The notes under the pieces: model-generated
Told to the model about the DNA's origin: nothing
The model's database searches: none
The model's input: only the letters and a program-made list of their open reading frames with translations
Shown here: positions 1 through 8,321 of the stretch, one piece after another
Position numbering within the stretch: position 1 is the stretch's first letter
How the letters are laid out: each line of letters opens with the position of its first letter
Assembly: GCA_028280515.1 (NCBI GenBank)
Contig: JANQLP010000242.1
Coordinates: forward strand, 1 to 33,527
Length of the DNA: 33,527 bases
Direction of reading: 5' to 3'
Origin: Hyphomicrobiales bacterium
GTDB lineage: Bacteria > Pseudomonadota > Alphaproteobacteria > Rhizobiales > Methyloligellaceae
Translations under genes and position numbers: made by a program

Positions 1-149
1 CGGCTGGAGCGTGTGAGCGCGAGGTGGTTGCGAATGCGGCCTCCCTATAGCATTGTGCCGGGCCGTTAGGAAGGAGGCGAAAGTCGAAAATTCGCCGCCC
101 GCGATTGTGTCGCGGTCACACTGCGGACCGCATTGAATTGTCGTGAAAA
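1..149. other. Upstream region of the TrmJ-like gene
   Basis: I see no gene in these bases. An inverted repeat (GCGGTC at 112-117, GACCGC at 126-131) lies just before the methylase start and could be a regulatory site or chance in GC-rich DNA. No convincing -35/-10 pair or strong ribosome binding site was found. The left edge may cut an upstream transcription unit. Confidence 0.4.
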
Positions 150-983
150 ATGGCGTCCATCTCCGGAACAGACACCGAAGCTCCCGACCGCGCCGAAACG
201 GCGGAATCCGCGGCGCCGGCGATCGTTCTCGTCAAGCCGCAACTCGGCCAGAACATCGGCATGGCGGCGCGGGCCATGGCGAATTTCGCGCTCTCGGACT
301 TGCGCCTTGTGGCGCCGCGTGACGGCTGGCCAAATCGCGAAGCCCAGTCCGCCGCCGCCGGCGCCGACAATGTGCTGGATGCTGCCCAGGTTCTTGAAGA
401 AACCGCAGCGGCCATCGCTGATCTGAACTTCGTGTGCGCGACCACGGCACGGACCCGTGACACAGTGAAGCAGGTGCTCTCGCCGGCGAGCGCCGCGGCG
501 GAACTGCGTGCCCGGATTGCCGCGGGGCAGAAGTGCGGCGTGCTGTTCGGGTCCGAACAGTCCGGCCTCGACAATGACGATGTCGCCCTGGCGGACGCGC
601 TCGTCATGGCGCCGGTCAATCCCGAATTCGCCTCTCTCAATCTGGCGCAGGCCGTGTTGATTATTGCCTATGAGTGGTTCCGGCATGCGGACAGCGGGGG
701 GCTGGGGCGCAGAACCGAATTTGACGGACCGGCACGCGAAGGCGTGCAGATGCATCGCACGCGTCCGGCAACGCGCGCCGAGCTGGTCGCTTTCTTCGAA
801 CATCTCGAAAGCGAGCTCGATGCCGCGGGCTTTCTCTATCCGCCGGAAAAGCGCCCGCAGATGGTGCAGAATCTGCGCAATCTGTTTCAGCGCACAGGCG
901 CGACCGAGCAGGAGGTTCGGACCCTGCGCGGTGTGGTTTCATCGTTGACCCGGCCACGCAAGGCGAGACGGGATGCGCCTTAG
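150..983 (+). CDS. TrmJ-like SpoU (SPOUT) RNA 2'-O-methyltransferase
   Basis: 277 residues. It probably transfers a methyl group from S-adenosylmethionine to a ribose 2'-OH in tRNA or rRNA in the cytoplasm. The three SpoU motifs are in order: NIGMAARAM from residue 35, a GVLFGSEQSGLDN block at about 130-142, and PVNPEFASLNLAQAV at about 155-169, which together form the trefoil-knot SAM site. Length and motif spacing fit the TrmJ/TrmH-like group 1 proteins. About 22 Ala/Glu-rich residues precede the first strand, so a slightly later start is possible, and the chosen ATG has no strong ribosome binding site. Its position close to rpsD fits a housekeeping role. The family call is firm; the exact RNA target (tRNA position 32 in Escherichia coli TrmJ) is inferred. 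Confidence 0.9.
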   Translation: MASISGTDTEAPDRAETAESAAPAIVLVKPQLGQNIGMAARAMANFALSDLRLVAPRDGWPNREAQSAAAGADNVLDAAQVLEETAAAIADLNFVCATTARTRDTVKQVLSPASAAAELRARIAAGQKCGVLFGSEQSGLDNDDVALADALVMAPVNPEFASLNLAQAVLIIAYEWFRHADSGGLGRRTEFDGPAREGVQMHRTRPATRAELVAFFEHLESELDAAGFLYPPEKRPQMVQNLRNLFQRTGATEQEVRTLRGVVSSLTRPRKARRDAP

Positions 984-1058
984 TTCCGCCCCGATTTTGG
1001 GGTTGCGATGGCGGATAACAATGGTAGCTTGCCGCCCTCAATGACGCGAGGATCGAGA

Positions 1059-1667
1059 ATGACAAAGAAATTGTTGCGTTTGATTGGCGCCGGCGCGGTT
1101 GGCCTGGGGATTTGCCTGTCTTCGGGCATCGGTTCACCTGCGACGGCACAAACGGCGACGGTCCCTCAGGCGAAACCGCCGGAGGAGCAGACGGACAAGA
1201 AGAACCCCAGCGATCGCGCTGTCAGAGTGATCATGAGCTATGCGTTTGCGGCGATTCCGGACTCGCTTCCAAAGCGAAGCGGTGAAGTCGTGGAGATCGA
1301 CCGCAACCATCCGGAGAAATTCATGATCCCGATGGAGGACGCTCGCCGGATCATCCGCCTTGCATCATTGTCCGCGAGAGCAGACCTGTGCGGGCTGAAG
1401 GATCTCGAGCGTGAGCATTTCGGCAACATGATGAAACGCGAACGGGCAGTGAACAAGTGGACGTCCTACCAGTTCCTGTTCATTGAGCTGTTGCATGCCA
1501 CTACGGGCGTTGTCATGACCGGCAATGTGCAGGCCGGGGACGATGCCAAAAAGCCGGATGATGAGTCCAAGGATGTCCGGCGCGAATATGTCTGCTCGCC
1601 TCAGGAGCGCGAACGGGTGAAGGCGGCTGTGGAAGCAGACATCAAGGCGCTCGCATCCGCGCAATAG
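1059..1667 (+). CDS. Putative exported protein of unknown function
   Basis: About 202 residues from the ATG at 1059. I prefer this start because a GAGGA-like element precedes it and because it gives a textbook signal peptide: a KK-R positive end, a hydrophobic Gly/Ala/Leu core and an Ala-rich cleavage region near residues 25-31. An in-frame ATG at 1008 would add 17 residues and bury the signal. The mature part is mainly polar and helical with many Lys, Arg, Asp and Glu; three Cys residues are visible. I recognise no domain. It is probably periplasmic. The stop codon is embedded in a strong hairpin. Function unknown. Confidence 0.75.
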   Translation: MTKKLLRLIGAGAVGLGICLSSGIGSPATAQTATVPQAKPPEEQTDKKNPSDRAVRVIMSYAFAAIPDSLPKRSGEVVEIDRNHPEKFMIPMEDARRIIRLASLSARADLCGLKDLEREHFGNMMKRERAVNKWTSYQFLFIELLHATTGVVMTGNVQAGDDAKKPDDESKDVRREYVCSPQERERVKAAVEADIKALASAQ

Positions 1668-1681
1668 CTTCGCGCGGATGC
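1653..1681 (+). terminator. Hairpin straddling the stop codon of the exported protein
   Basis: A perfect 10-bp stem: GCATCCGCGC at 1653-1662 pairs with GCGCGGATGC at 1672-1681 across a 9-nt loop that contains the TAG stop. No T-run follows, so it is not a classic intrinsic terminator. It may protect the 3' end or halt transcription together with Rho. Confidence 0.45.
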
Positions 1682-1716
1682 CCGTCTGTCCACCGCAGTC
1701 GCTGCCGTTTCAAGAA

Positions 1717-1745
1717 TTGACACCTGCCGGCGATTGCGTGTAACA
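1717..1745 (+). promoter_or_regulatory. Probable promoter of rpsD
   Basis: A consensus -35 box TTGACA lies at 1717-1722. A weaker -10 (TGTAAC, 1739-1744) follows after 16 bases. This would give an rpsD leader of roughly 150 nt, long enough to hold regulatory structure. A short stem (GCGGAC 1754-1759, GTCCGC 1767-1772) falls just downstream of the predicted start. The -35 is convincing, the -10 less so. Confidence 0.5.
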
Positions 1746-1901
1746 GATCGCGCGCGGACCGGTTTTGTCCGCAATTCAATACGCACCCGTGGAGATATCG
1801 AAAGCCGGTATCGCCTGTCAGCGATGGCGCGGAACGCACAGCCGCGTTTTTGCAAAGGAGGGGGCGTTCTGAACCACGGAACGCTGACGAGGAGTTAGAC
1901 A

Positions 1902-2519
1902 ATGACAAAGCGCATTCGCGCCAAATACAAGATCGACCGCCGCCTGGGTGAGAACATCTGGGGGCGCCCGAAAAGCCCGGTGAACAAACGCGAGTATGGC
2001 CCGGGCGAGCACGGCCAACGGCGCCGTGGCAAGACGTCGGATTACGGCATTCAGCTCAGGGCCAAACAGAAGCTGAAAGGCCATTACGGCAACATCACCG
2101 AAAAGCAGTTCAAGGCGATCTATCGCGAGGCCGAGCGCCTCAAGGGTGACACCAGCGAAAACCTGATCGGCCTGCTCGAGCGCCGTCTCGATGCTCTGGT
2201 CTATCGTGCAAAGTTCGTCCCGACGGTCTTCTCGGCACGCCAGTTCGTCAATCACGGCCATGTGCTGGTGAACGGCAAACGCGTCAATATCCCGAGCTAT
2301 CGCTGCAAGGTCGGAGACGTGATCGAGGTGCGCGAGCGCTCCCGGGATATGGGGCTGGTGCTCGAGGCAACGCAGAGCGCGGAGCGTGATGTGCCCGACT
2401 ATATCGATGTCGATCACGGCAAGCTCAAGGCGAGCATGAACAGGATTCCTGTCCTCTCCGATGTGCCCTATCCGGTCATGATGGAGCCGAACCTCGTCAT
2501 CGAATACTACTCGCGCTAG
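1902..2519 (+). CDS. rpsD: 30S ribosomal protein S4
   Basis: 205 residues, the full bacterial S4 length. S4 binds 16S rRNA early in assembly of the small subunit and contributes to decoding accuracy. The N-terminal ribosomal S4 domain ([14 protein letters not shown] near residue 10) is followed by the S4 RNA-binding domain at about 95-155, with the characteristic [20 protein letters not shown] stretch. The alphaproteobacterial form lacks the N-terminal Cys zinc-binding motif, as here. The ATG follows a good GAGGAG ribosome binding site. The gene is monocistronic, with its own promoter and a strong terminator. In many bacteria S4 represses its own translation; the long leader would allow that here, but this is not shown. 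Confidence 0.98.
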   Translation: MTKRIRAKYKIDRRLGENIWGRPKSPVNKREYGPGEHGQRRRGKTSDYGIQLRAKQKLKGHYGNITEKQFKAIYREAERLKGDTSENLIGLLERRLDALVYRAKFVPTVFSARQFVNHGHVLVNGKRVNIPSYRCKVGDVIEVRERSRDMGLVLEATQSAERDVPDYIDVDHGKLKASMNRIPVLSDVPYPVMMEPNLVIEYYSR

Positions 2520-2550
2520 TCGGTAGCGCGAAAGCGCTCGCAACAATCGG

Positions 2551-2578
2551 AAAGGCCGCCCCTGCAGGCGGCCTTTTG
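2551..2578 (+). terminator. Intrinsic terminator of rpsD
   Basis: A perfect 10-bp stem: AAAGGCCGCC at 2551-2560 pairs with GGCGGCCTTT at 2567-2576 around a 6-nt loop, and is followed by a T-rich stretch. It starts 31 bases after the rpsD stop and lies between rpsD and the convergent DUF2182 gene. On the minus strand the T-run is shorter, so termination in that direction would be weaker. Confidence 0.9.
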
Positions 2579-2599
2579 TTTTCCCGATGACACTTGCCG

Positions 2600-3424
2600 C
2601 TACAGGGCGCCGCCCAGCAATATCCAGCCGCCGGCAAGGATCATGACCGCGGCAAGCGCGTGTGCGAACCAAACGCCCCAGGGCGCGACCTTTTCGATCA
2701 GAACCACGATCGCGAGGCCGGCAATCCAGACCAGGTTCATCGCCCCTCCGGCGAACAGCAGGGCCATCAGGACGGCACAACAGCCAAGACAGTACGTCCC
2801 ATGCGCCAGGCCCATGCGAAAGGCACCCAGCCGTCCGTCACGCCAGTGGCGCGACAGGTAGCTCGCCGGAGAGCGGCAATGTTCGAGACACGCGGCCTTA
2901 AGCGGGGTGAGCTGGTATAGCCCGGCGGCAATCAACAGACCACCGGTCAGCGTCGCGCTGGTGCTCCACATCAGCATCTGGTGCAACAGCCCGGCCCGTT
3001 CGAGGCCCCACTGCGCAAAGGTTGCCGCGAGGCTGAAGACGAACCAAGAAGCGAGGTAGCCGCCGACGAAGGCGGATGTCGGCAGAACGCCGGACTCCAT
3101 CTGGCCGCGTTGCTGGGCATGGCGGGCGACGCGGGCATACAGCAGGATCATGGGCGCGGCGCTTGGGATCATCATGGCGATCATCATCACCCACCACATG
3201 AAGAACATGATCACCGCATAGGCGGGTGTCCACGCAATGACCATGCCGGGACGGACCGGCGGCGGAAACTCGAATGTGGTCATGGCCATCGTGCTCATGC
3301 CGGTTCCGGCGCCGATGACGATCCAGAGCCAAGCAAGCAGCGTCAGCGTGATCAGACCGCCGATGGTTATGGTCTGTTCCCTGGCAAGCAAGCGCTCCGC
3401 CGCGGTTATGTCGTGTGTGCTCAA
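2600..3424 (-). CDS. DUF2182 integral membrane protein
   Basis: 274 residues. The family (COG5486) is described as a predicted metal-binding membrane protein; its activity is unknown. I see about six to seven hydrophobic segments (for example 20-40, 66-88, 119-138, 158-172, 212-228, 229-247, 255-272). The family hallmarks are a Met/Trp-rich segment WWVMMIAMMIP (77-87), the loop LTPLKAACLEHCRSP (172-186), and HGTYCLGCC (208-216), which supply conserved Cys and His. The start is a TTG at 3424: an AAGGA ribosome binding site lies 9 bases before it, and that site overlaps the old stop codon of the decayed DUF1326 gene just upstream. DUF2182 and DUF1326 genes are often neighbours, suggesting a joint role in the envelope. 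Confidence 0.88.
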   Translation of the reverse strand: MSTHDITAAERLLAREQTITIGGLITLTLLAWLWIVIGAGTGMSTMAMTTFEFPPPVRPGMVIAWTPAYAVIMFFMWWVMMIAMMIPSAAPMILLYARVARHAQQRGQMESGVLPTSAFVGGYLASWFVFSLAATFAQWGLERAGLLHQMLMWSTSATLTGGLLIAAGLYQLTPLKAACLEHCRSPASYLSRHWRDGRLGAFRMGLAHGTYCLGCCAVLMALLFAGGAMNLVWIAGLAIVVLIEKVAPWGVWFAHALAAVMILAGGWILLGGAL

Positions 3425-3437
3425 CCGCCGATATCCT

Positions 3438-3568
3438 TCACGCGCGTACGATGCCGGCGTTGCTCAGGTGGATGTGTGCGAACTGGCCGCATGTGTCCTT
3501 GAATTCCAACGGAATGGGGCCTTGTTGCAGTTGACGAGTTCGTCCACCTGGATTTCCCAAGTGGTCAT
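3438..3568 (-). pseudogene. Internally deleted remnant of a DUF1326 protein
   Basis: On the minus strand an ATG at 3568, preceded by a good GGAGAG site, starts MTTWEIQVDELVNCN. This is the usual N-terminus of DUF1326 proteins, up to the first Cys of their Cys-rich motif. The frame then breaks. In another frame, directly after it, the sequence reads LEFKDTCGQFAHIHLSNAGIVRA and ends at a TGA (3438-3440), resembling a DUF1326 C-terminus (a GQFAxIHL...GIVR tail). A whole gene of about 600 bases therefore appears to have lost its middle, leaving about 130 bases and an out-of-frame join. The intact paralogue lies just upstream. The N-terminal match is clear; the C-terminal match is from memory of the family. 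Confidence 0.65.
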
Positions 3569-3611
3569 CTTTCTCTCCAATTCCGATTGTGTGCGGTAAC
3601 CGATTTGGTGA

Positions 3612-4277
3612 TTACGTCTGCCAGACCGCTGGCGCGCTCTCCTCGTCGATGATCCCGTGCGGCCCGTAGGCGATATAGGTCAGAGCGCCATATCGGCCCT
3701 TCCGGTCGAACAGGAGGTCGTCACCTGCAGCGCTGAACGTGCCGGACGCCATGTCCGCCTCGCGGAACTCAAAGCCCTCGGGGAGCACGATTTTCGCCGG
3801 GTGCGGCGCATCGGTCACGGGGTTGCGGATCGGCTCCATGCGCAACTCCATGATGCCGGGGACGTTGAAACCGCCGGTGCCCTTCGTGAAATCGCACGCG
3901 AATTCAATCTCCGAGAAGATCGGATCGAGTTCCTTCTCGATGGTCGAACCATAGATGTTGAAGACTGTCGTCGGCGCCTGCTCTTTCCCGTCGAGGATCG
4001 CGAACAGCGCATCGATCTGCTCATCGGTCGCGCGTTTGTCGATAACGCCCTGCACGGTGCCGCCGCCCTCGTGAACGGCGCCCGGCCAACGGTAACGGGC
4101 GGCATAGATCAAACCGTCTAGGCGGACGTCGCCAAACCAGCCTTCGTCGATACGGTGGGCTTCCAGCCCCTCGCACAGGCCTTCGGTCGGACGTCCGTTG
4201 AATTCGCACGGGCAGCCGTAATCGCAACTGCACGATGCGATTTTCGGTCCTTTGATTTTCCAGTTGACATAGGCCAT
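3612..4277 (-). CDS. DUF1326 domain-containing Cys-rich protein
   Basis: 221 residues from the ATG at 4277. I chose this start because the typical family N-terminus (MAYVNWKIKG) begins there, with a GGGAG site about 10 bases upstream; a longer frame upstream adds only uncharacteristic residues. The hallmark is the Cys cluster at residues 16-35 (CSCDYGCPCEF, then a fifth Cys at 35), which looks like a metal or thiol-chemistry site. The rest is beta-rich with two further blocks typical of the family (DEGWFGDVRLDGL and a hydrophobic GPHG turn near the end). There is no signal peptide, so it is probably cytoplasmic. Its function is unknown. The DUF2182 gene and a dead paralogue lie downstream on the same strand. 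Confidence 0.88.
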   Translation of the reverse strand: MAYVNWKIKGPKIASCSCDYGCPCEFNGRPTEGLCEGLEAHRIDEGWFGDVRLDGLIYAARYRWPGAVHEGGGTVQGVIDKRATDEQIDALFAILDGKEQAPTTVFNIYGSTIEKELDPIFSEIEFACDFTKGTGGFNVPGIMELRMEPIRNPVTDAPHPAKIVLPEGFEFREADMASGTFSAAGDDLLFDRKGRYGALTYIAYGPHGIIDEESAPAVWQT

Positions 4278-4507
4278 AGCCACGCCGCTCCCGGTTCGTG
4301 TTTCTCGGAATTGGCGGCTATTTGGCGACTGCCCGTTCGAAGTCAATCGGCGTCAGAAAAATACCACGCAAAAAACCACGAAGGGTGTGCATCCACGGCG
4401 CGAACCGGCGGAAATTACCACGGTTCGTCGCCGGCCATGCGTCAGGGGGCGCACCGATTGCAATGCGCGTACAGAACAGGTGATGAAACGGGAGCGGTGG
4501 TCGCTGC
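4278..4507. other. Intergenic region between DUF1326 and grxD
   Basis: No gene is supported here. The region contains an inverted repeat (CGAACCG 4401-4407, CGGTTCG 4421-4427) and A-rich patches near 4358-4375. It should hold the promoter of the DUF1326-DUF2182 unit and the 3' end of the purine operon transcript, but I found neither a clear -35/-10 pair nor an intrinsic terminator with a T-run. Confidence 0.4.
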
Positions 4508-4858
4508 CTACGCCGTCTGGGTCTGCTTGTTGTGCGAAATGTCCTTGTTCGTCAGCAGATCCTGCAACTCACCATCCTGGAACATTTCCCGAATGATGTC
4601 GCAGCCACCGACAAACTCGCCCTTGACGTAAAGCTGAGGGATGGTCGGCCAGTTTGTGTAGCTCTTGATGCCCTCACGCACTCCGAGGTCATCCAGAACG
4701 TTGACCTCCGAATACTCGACCGCGAGATAATCCAGGATTTGCACGACCTGGCTGGAGAATCCGCACTGGGGGAACTGGCGGGTACCCTTCATAAACAGCA
4801 CCACGTCGTCATTGGCGACTTTCTTGGTAATCCAGTCGTGAACCTTTTGTTCGCTCAT
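4508..4858 (-). CDS. grxD: Monothiol glutaredoxin (Grx4/GrxD family)
   Basis: 116 residues. Monothiol CGFS glutaredoxins bind a [2Fe-2S] cluster between two subunits with glutathione, or form a heterodimer with BolA, and pass clusters to client proteins. The active site CGFS is at residues 32-35 (PQCGFSS). The [19 protein letters not shown] block, which binds glutathione, follows at about 73-91, and the length matches the single-domain class. It lies 17 bases downstream of the bolA-type gene, the partner with which such proteins form the cluster-bound dimer, at the end of the purine operon. This placement fits supply of Fe-S clusters or iron sensing, although the sequence does not show which. 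Confidence 0.95.
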   Translation of the reverse strand: MSEQKVHDWITKKVANDDVVLFMKGTRQFPQCGFSSQVVQILDYLAVEYSEVNVLDDLGVREGIKSYTNWPTIPQLYVKGEFVGGCDIIREMFQDGELQDLLTNKDISHNKQTQTA

Positions 4859-4875
4859 CGTCCGTTCAATCCTTC

Positions 4876-5112
4876 TCAGCTCTCCGGCGCGGAGGTTTGC
4901 AGCGCAAGCGCATGGAGCGTGCCCCCCATATTGCCCTCAAGCGCCTCGTAAACCAACTGGTGCTGCTGAACCCGGGTCTTGCCGCGAAACGCCTCCGAGA
5001 CAATGGTCGCTGCATAGTGGTCGCCGTCACCCGCGAGGTCGCGGATCGAAACGTCGGCATCCGGCAGCTTCTTCTTGATCAGCCGCACAATTTCGTTCTG
5101 GTCCATGGGCAT
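4876..5112 (-). CDS. BolA family protein (iron-sulfur cluster partner)
   Basis: About 78 residues from the ATG at 5112, chosen because an AAGGAGG ribosome binding site lies 11 bases upstream; a start 24 bases earlier would overlap that site. The BolA fold is evident: an N-terminal helix with [19 protein letters not shown], then [18 protein letters not shown], then the signature [12 protein letters not shown] with the conserved His that ligates the shared [2Fe-2S] cluster. It ends with [12 protein letters not shown]. The short form and the lack of a DNA-binding extension suggest a cluster-handling role with the neighbouring CGFS glutaredoxin. The gene follows purL by 32 bases and is presumably on the same mRNA. 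Confidence 0.93.
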   Translation of the reverse strand: MPMDQNEIVRLIKKKLPDADVSIRDLAGDGDHYAATIVSEAFRGKTRVQQHQLVYEALEGNMGGTLHALALQTSAPES

Positions 5113-5144
5113 TGAAGAGGGAGCCTCCTTGCTCAAGCCCGATA

Positions 5145-7346
5145 TTACTGTGAGGTCATATAACTCGGCAACCAGCCTTGGTGAAGATTTCTGAGCCGAT
5201 CAAGCGCGACGGGGTCTTCGTCAGGTAGACTCACCGTCTCACCACCCACGGTCCCGATTTCCCGGCACGGGATTCCGGCCTGTGACGCGCGTCCGGCTAT
5301 CTCCTCAGGCCGGTCCGTGGCGATGAGATAGCGTGCCTGGTCCTCGCCGAACAGGATCGCGTGCGGCGGCAATGCGCCGCCATAAGGCGCGATCTCCACG
5401 CCGACGCCACCGGCAAGGGCCATTTCCGCAAGGGCGACCAACAGTCCGCCGTCAGATACGTCGTGGACGGCGCTCACAGACGCTTCCCGGACAAGGGCGC
5501 GCACGAAGTCGCCGGTTGCACGCTCCGCGTCCAGATCAACCGGCGGCGGCGCGCCTTCGCGCCGGCTCAGGATGATGTCCATGTAAAGCGATTGGCCGAG
5601 ATGACCATTCTCAGCGCCGAGGAGCAGGACTTTTTCTCCCGGGGCCTTAAGGGCGATGTCGCTTGCCCGGGCGATATCGGGAATCAATCCGACGCCGCCA
5701 ATGGCCGGGGTCGGCGGAATGGCAACGCTGTTGGTCTCGTTGTAGAGCGAGACGTTGCCGGACACGACGGGGAAGTCGAGCGCGGCGCAGGCCTCGCGCA
5801 TGCCTTCGATGCAGCCGGCGAACTGGCCCATGATCTCGGGCCGCTCGGGATTGCCAAAATTCATGCAGTCCGTGATCGCGAGGGGATCGGCGCCAGCCGC
5901 CGTCAGGTTGCGCCATGCCTCGGCCACTGCCTGCTTTCCGCCTCCTTTGGGGTCGGCGGCACAATAGCGGGGCGTCACGTCACACGTCGCGGCGATGCCC
6001 TTGGTGGTGCCGTGCACGCGCACAATCGCCGCATCGCCGCCGGGGCGGCGCACCGTGTCGCCCATCACCATATGATCGTATTGCTCCCACACCCAGCGGC
6101 GCGAGCAAAGGTGCGGGGACCCCATGAGTGTTTCGAGTGTCTCACCGAGACTGTTCGGCGCAGGCACGTCATCGACGGCGATCGGCGCGGGAGGCTCGGT
6201 CAGGGTCCACGGGCGCTTGTATTCGGGCGCGGAGTCGGCGAGGGCGCCGACCGGCATGTCGGCCTCGATGCGGCCCTCATGGGTGACAATCAACCGGCCG
6301 GTATCGGTGGTGACGCCGACAACCGCGAAATCCAGCTCCCATTTCTCGAAGATCGCGCGCGCCGTGTCCTCGGCACCGGGCTTCAGCACCATCAGCATGC
6401 GCTCCTGGCTTTCCGAGAGCATCATCTCGTACGCCGTCATGCCTTCCTCGCGGCAGGGCACCTGATCGAGGTCGAGGTCGAACCCGACGCCGCCCTTGTC
6501 CGCCATCTCGACGGACGAGGACGTCAGGCCGGCGGCCCCCATGTCCTGTATGGCGATGATCGCGTCCTCCGCCATAAGCTCCAGACACGCCTCGATCAGC
6601 AGCTTCTCGGTGAACGGGTCGGCGACCTGTACGGTCGGGCGCTTTTCGTCGGAGTCGTCATCGAACTCGGCCGACGCCATGGTCGCGCCGTGAATCCCGT
6701 CGCGGCCCGTCTTCGAGCCGACATAGACCACCGGCAGTCCCACGCCTTTGGCCGCGGAATAGAAGATGCGGTCGGCGTCGGCGAGGCCGATGCACATGGC
6801 GTTGACGAGAATGTTGCCGTTGTATCCGGGGTCGAAATTGACCTCGCCACCGACGGTCGGCACGCCGACGCAATTGCCATAGCCGCCAATGCCGGCCACG
6901 ACGCCGGACACCAGATGCCGCGTCTTGGGATGGTCCGGATCGCCGAACCGGAGCGCGTTCAGGTTCGCCACAGGCCGTGCGCCCATTGTGAAGACGTCAC
7001 GCATAATGCCGCCGACGCCCGTGGCCGCGCCCTGGTAGGGCTCGATGAAGGAGGGGTGGTTGTGGCTTTCCATCTTGAAGATGGCGGCGTGGCCGTCGCC
7101 GAGATCGACGACGCCGGCATTCTCGCCCGGCCCCTGAATGACCTGAGGTCCCTCGGTCGGCAACGTCTTGAGCCAGACTTTGGAGGACTTGTACGAGCAA
7201 TGCTCGGACCACATGACGGAAAAGATACCAAGCTCGGTGAGGCCCGGCTCACGGCCGAGGATGGCGATGATGCGGTCATACTCTTCCGCCGTCAGCCCGT
7301 GTTCGGCAACCAGCTCCGGCGTCAGTGCAACGGCTTGAGCGGTCAT
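5145..7346 (-). CDS. purL: Phosphoribosylformylglycinamidine synthase subunit PurL
   Basis: 733 residues, the short PurL type. It catalyses the ATP-dependent conversion of FGAR to FGAM, the fourth step of de novo purine synthesis, using ammonia delivered by PurQ. The N-terminal part contains the [10 protein letters not shown] block (catalytic His and nucleotide contacts) and [21 protein letters not shown]. Two tandem AIR-synthase-like halves follow, each with an N and a C domain. No glutaminase domain is fused, so it depends on PurS and PurQ, which are encoded immediately upstream. The ATG overlaps the purQ stop by one base (TGATG), indicating translational coupling. Confidence 0.97.
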   Translation of the reverse strand: MTAQAVALTPELVAEHGLTAEEYDRIIAILGREPGLTELGIFSVMWSEHCSYKSSKVWLKTLPTEGPQVIQGPGENAGVVDLGDGHAAIFKMESHNHPSFIEPYQGAATGVGGIMRDVFTMGARPVANLNALRFGDPDHPKTRHLVSGVVAGIGGYGNCVGVPTVGGEVNFDPGYNGNILVNAMCIGLADADRIFYSAAKGVGLPVVYVGSKTGRDGIHGATMASAEFDDDSDEKRPTVQVADPFTEKLLIEACLELMAEDAIIAIQDMGAAGLTSSSVEMADKGGVGFDLDLDQVPCREEGMTAYEMMLSESQERMLMVLKPGAEDTARAIFEKWELDFAVVGVTTDTGRLIVTHEGRIEADMPVGALADSAPEYKRPWTLTEPPAPIAVDDVPAPNSLGETLETLMGSPHLCSRRWVWEQYDHMVMGDTVRRPGGDAAIVRVHGTTKGIAATCDVTPRYCAADPKGGGKQAVAEAWRNLTAAGADPLAITDCMNFGNPERPEIMGQFAGCIEGMREACAALDFPVVSGNVSLYNETNSVAIPPTPAIGGVGLIPDIARASDIALKAPGEKVLLLGAENGHLGQSLYMDIILSRREGAPPPVDLDAERATGDFVRALVREASVSAVHDVSDGGLLVALAEMALAGGVGVEIAPYGGALPPHAILFGEDQARYLIATDRPEEIAGRASQAGIPCREIGTVGGETVSLPDEDPVALDRLRNLHQGWLPSYMTSQ

Positions 7347-8035
7347 CAGTGAAGCGCCTCCACCAGGGCATCGAACATCGGCTTGCCGTCGGTGCCGCCG
7401 AGCGCTGCGTCTGCAAGACGTTCAGGATGCGGCATGAGACCGAGCACGGTCCCGGCCGCATTGTAGATGCCGGCGATGTTGCGCTGGGAGCCGTTGGGGT
7501 TGGCCGCATCGGTGAGTTCACCGGAGGGATCGCAGTACCGGAACGCGACCAGGTTTTCCCCTTCCAGGCGATCGAGTGTCTCGGTATCCGCATAGTAGTT
7601 GCCGTCGTGATGGGCGATCGGGATGCGGATCACCTGGCCCTCGTCGTAGCCGCGGGCGAAATCGGTATCGTTGCGCGCGACCTTGAGCAGCACGTCCCGG
7701 CAGATGAACTTGAGCGACGCGTTGCGCATCAGCACGCCGGGCAGCAGGCCCGACTCAGTCAAGAGATGAAACCCGTTGCAGATACCAAGCACCGGGGTTC
7801 CTGCGTTCGCCTTCCTGACCACATCCTTCATCACCGGCGAATGCGCGGCCATGGCACCGGAACGCAGATAGTCGCCATAGGAAAAACCGCCCGGCAGAAC
7901 GATCAGGTCGGTGTCCGGCACGGTGGTCTCGCGATGCCACACCATGGCGGGCTCGCGCCCGGTTGCGGCTTCGAGGCTCACCGCGACATCGCGGTCGCAG
8001 TTTGAGCCGGGAAAGACGATCACGCTCGCCTTCAT
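7346..8035 (-). CDS. purQ: FGAM synthase glutaminase subunit PurQ
   Basis: 229 residues from the ATG at 8035. It hydrolyses glutamine and channels ammonia to PurL. It is a class I glutamine amidotransferase: the nucleophile Cys is in the [16 protein letters not shown] stretch, and the His-Glu pair is in MPHPERL near the C-terminus. FPGSNCDRD near the N-terminus is typical of PurQ. A longer upstream frame exists but is simply the purS coding region in another frame. The start overlaps the purS stop by four bases (ATGA), so the two are translationally coupled. Confidence 0.97.
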   Translation of the reverse strand: MKASVIVFPGSNCDRDVAVSLEAATGREPAMVWHRETTVPDTDLIVLPGGFSYGDYLRSGAMAAHSPVMKDVVRKANAGTPVLGICNGFHLLTESGLLPGVLMRNASLKFICRDVLLKVARNDTDFARGYDEGQVIRIPIAHHDGNYYADTETLDRLEGENLVAFRYCDPSGELTDAANPNGSQRNIAGIYNAAGTVLGLMPHPERLADAALGGTDGKPMFDALVEALH

Positions 8036-8277
8036 GACCCCTCCAGCTCGTAGGCGTAGTTCTCGATGACAGTATTGGCCAGAAGCTGCTCGCACATGCG
8101 CTTCACGGTATCCTCCGCCGCGGCCGGGTCGGTTTCATCGAGCTCGACCTCGATATACTTGCCTTGGCGGACGTCGCCGACGCCGTCGAAACCAAGCGCG
8201 TCGAGCGCGTGTGCGATCGCCTTGCCCTGCGGATCGAGGACGCCGTTTTTCAAAGTGATCTTGATGCGGGCCTTCAT
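8032..8277 (-). CDS. purS: FGAM synthase subunit PurS
   Basis: 81 residues from the ATG at 8277. PurS is a small dimeric protein that bridges PurL and PurQ in the three-part FGAM synthase. The family features are an N-terminal strand [20 protein letters not shown], the [15 protein letters not shown] strand pair, and the terminal helix with [14 protein letters not shown]. The reading frame is open much further upstream, but that part overlaps purC in another frame and is not family-like. The gene lies 44 bases after purC and overlaps purQ by four bases. Confidence 0.95.
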   Translation of the reverse strand: MKARIKITLKNGVLDPQGKAIAHALDALGFDGVGDVRQGKYIEVELDETDPAAAEDTVKRMCEQLLANTVIENYAYELEGS

Positions 8278-8321
8278 GGTGTTTTCGGGTCCGATTGAAA
8301 AGGTTGCATGGAAACGCGGTG

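Noticed and set aside
989-1002. CCCC-GATTTT-GGGG hairpin after the TrmJ-like gene
   Set aside because: A four-pair stem without a T-run is too weak to call a terminator in GC-rich DNA.
1818-2780. A minus-strand frame covering rpsD and its terminator
   Set aside because: It crosses an intrinsic terminator and the ribosomal protein gene; Arg/His/Ala-rich shadow.
5361-7352. A 663-codon open frame on the plus strand opposite purL
   Set aside because: It lies wholly antisense to purL, is rich in His, Arg and Gly, shows no domain and is the usual mirror frame of a GC-rich gene.
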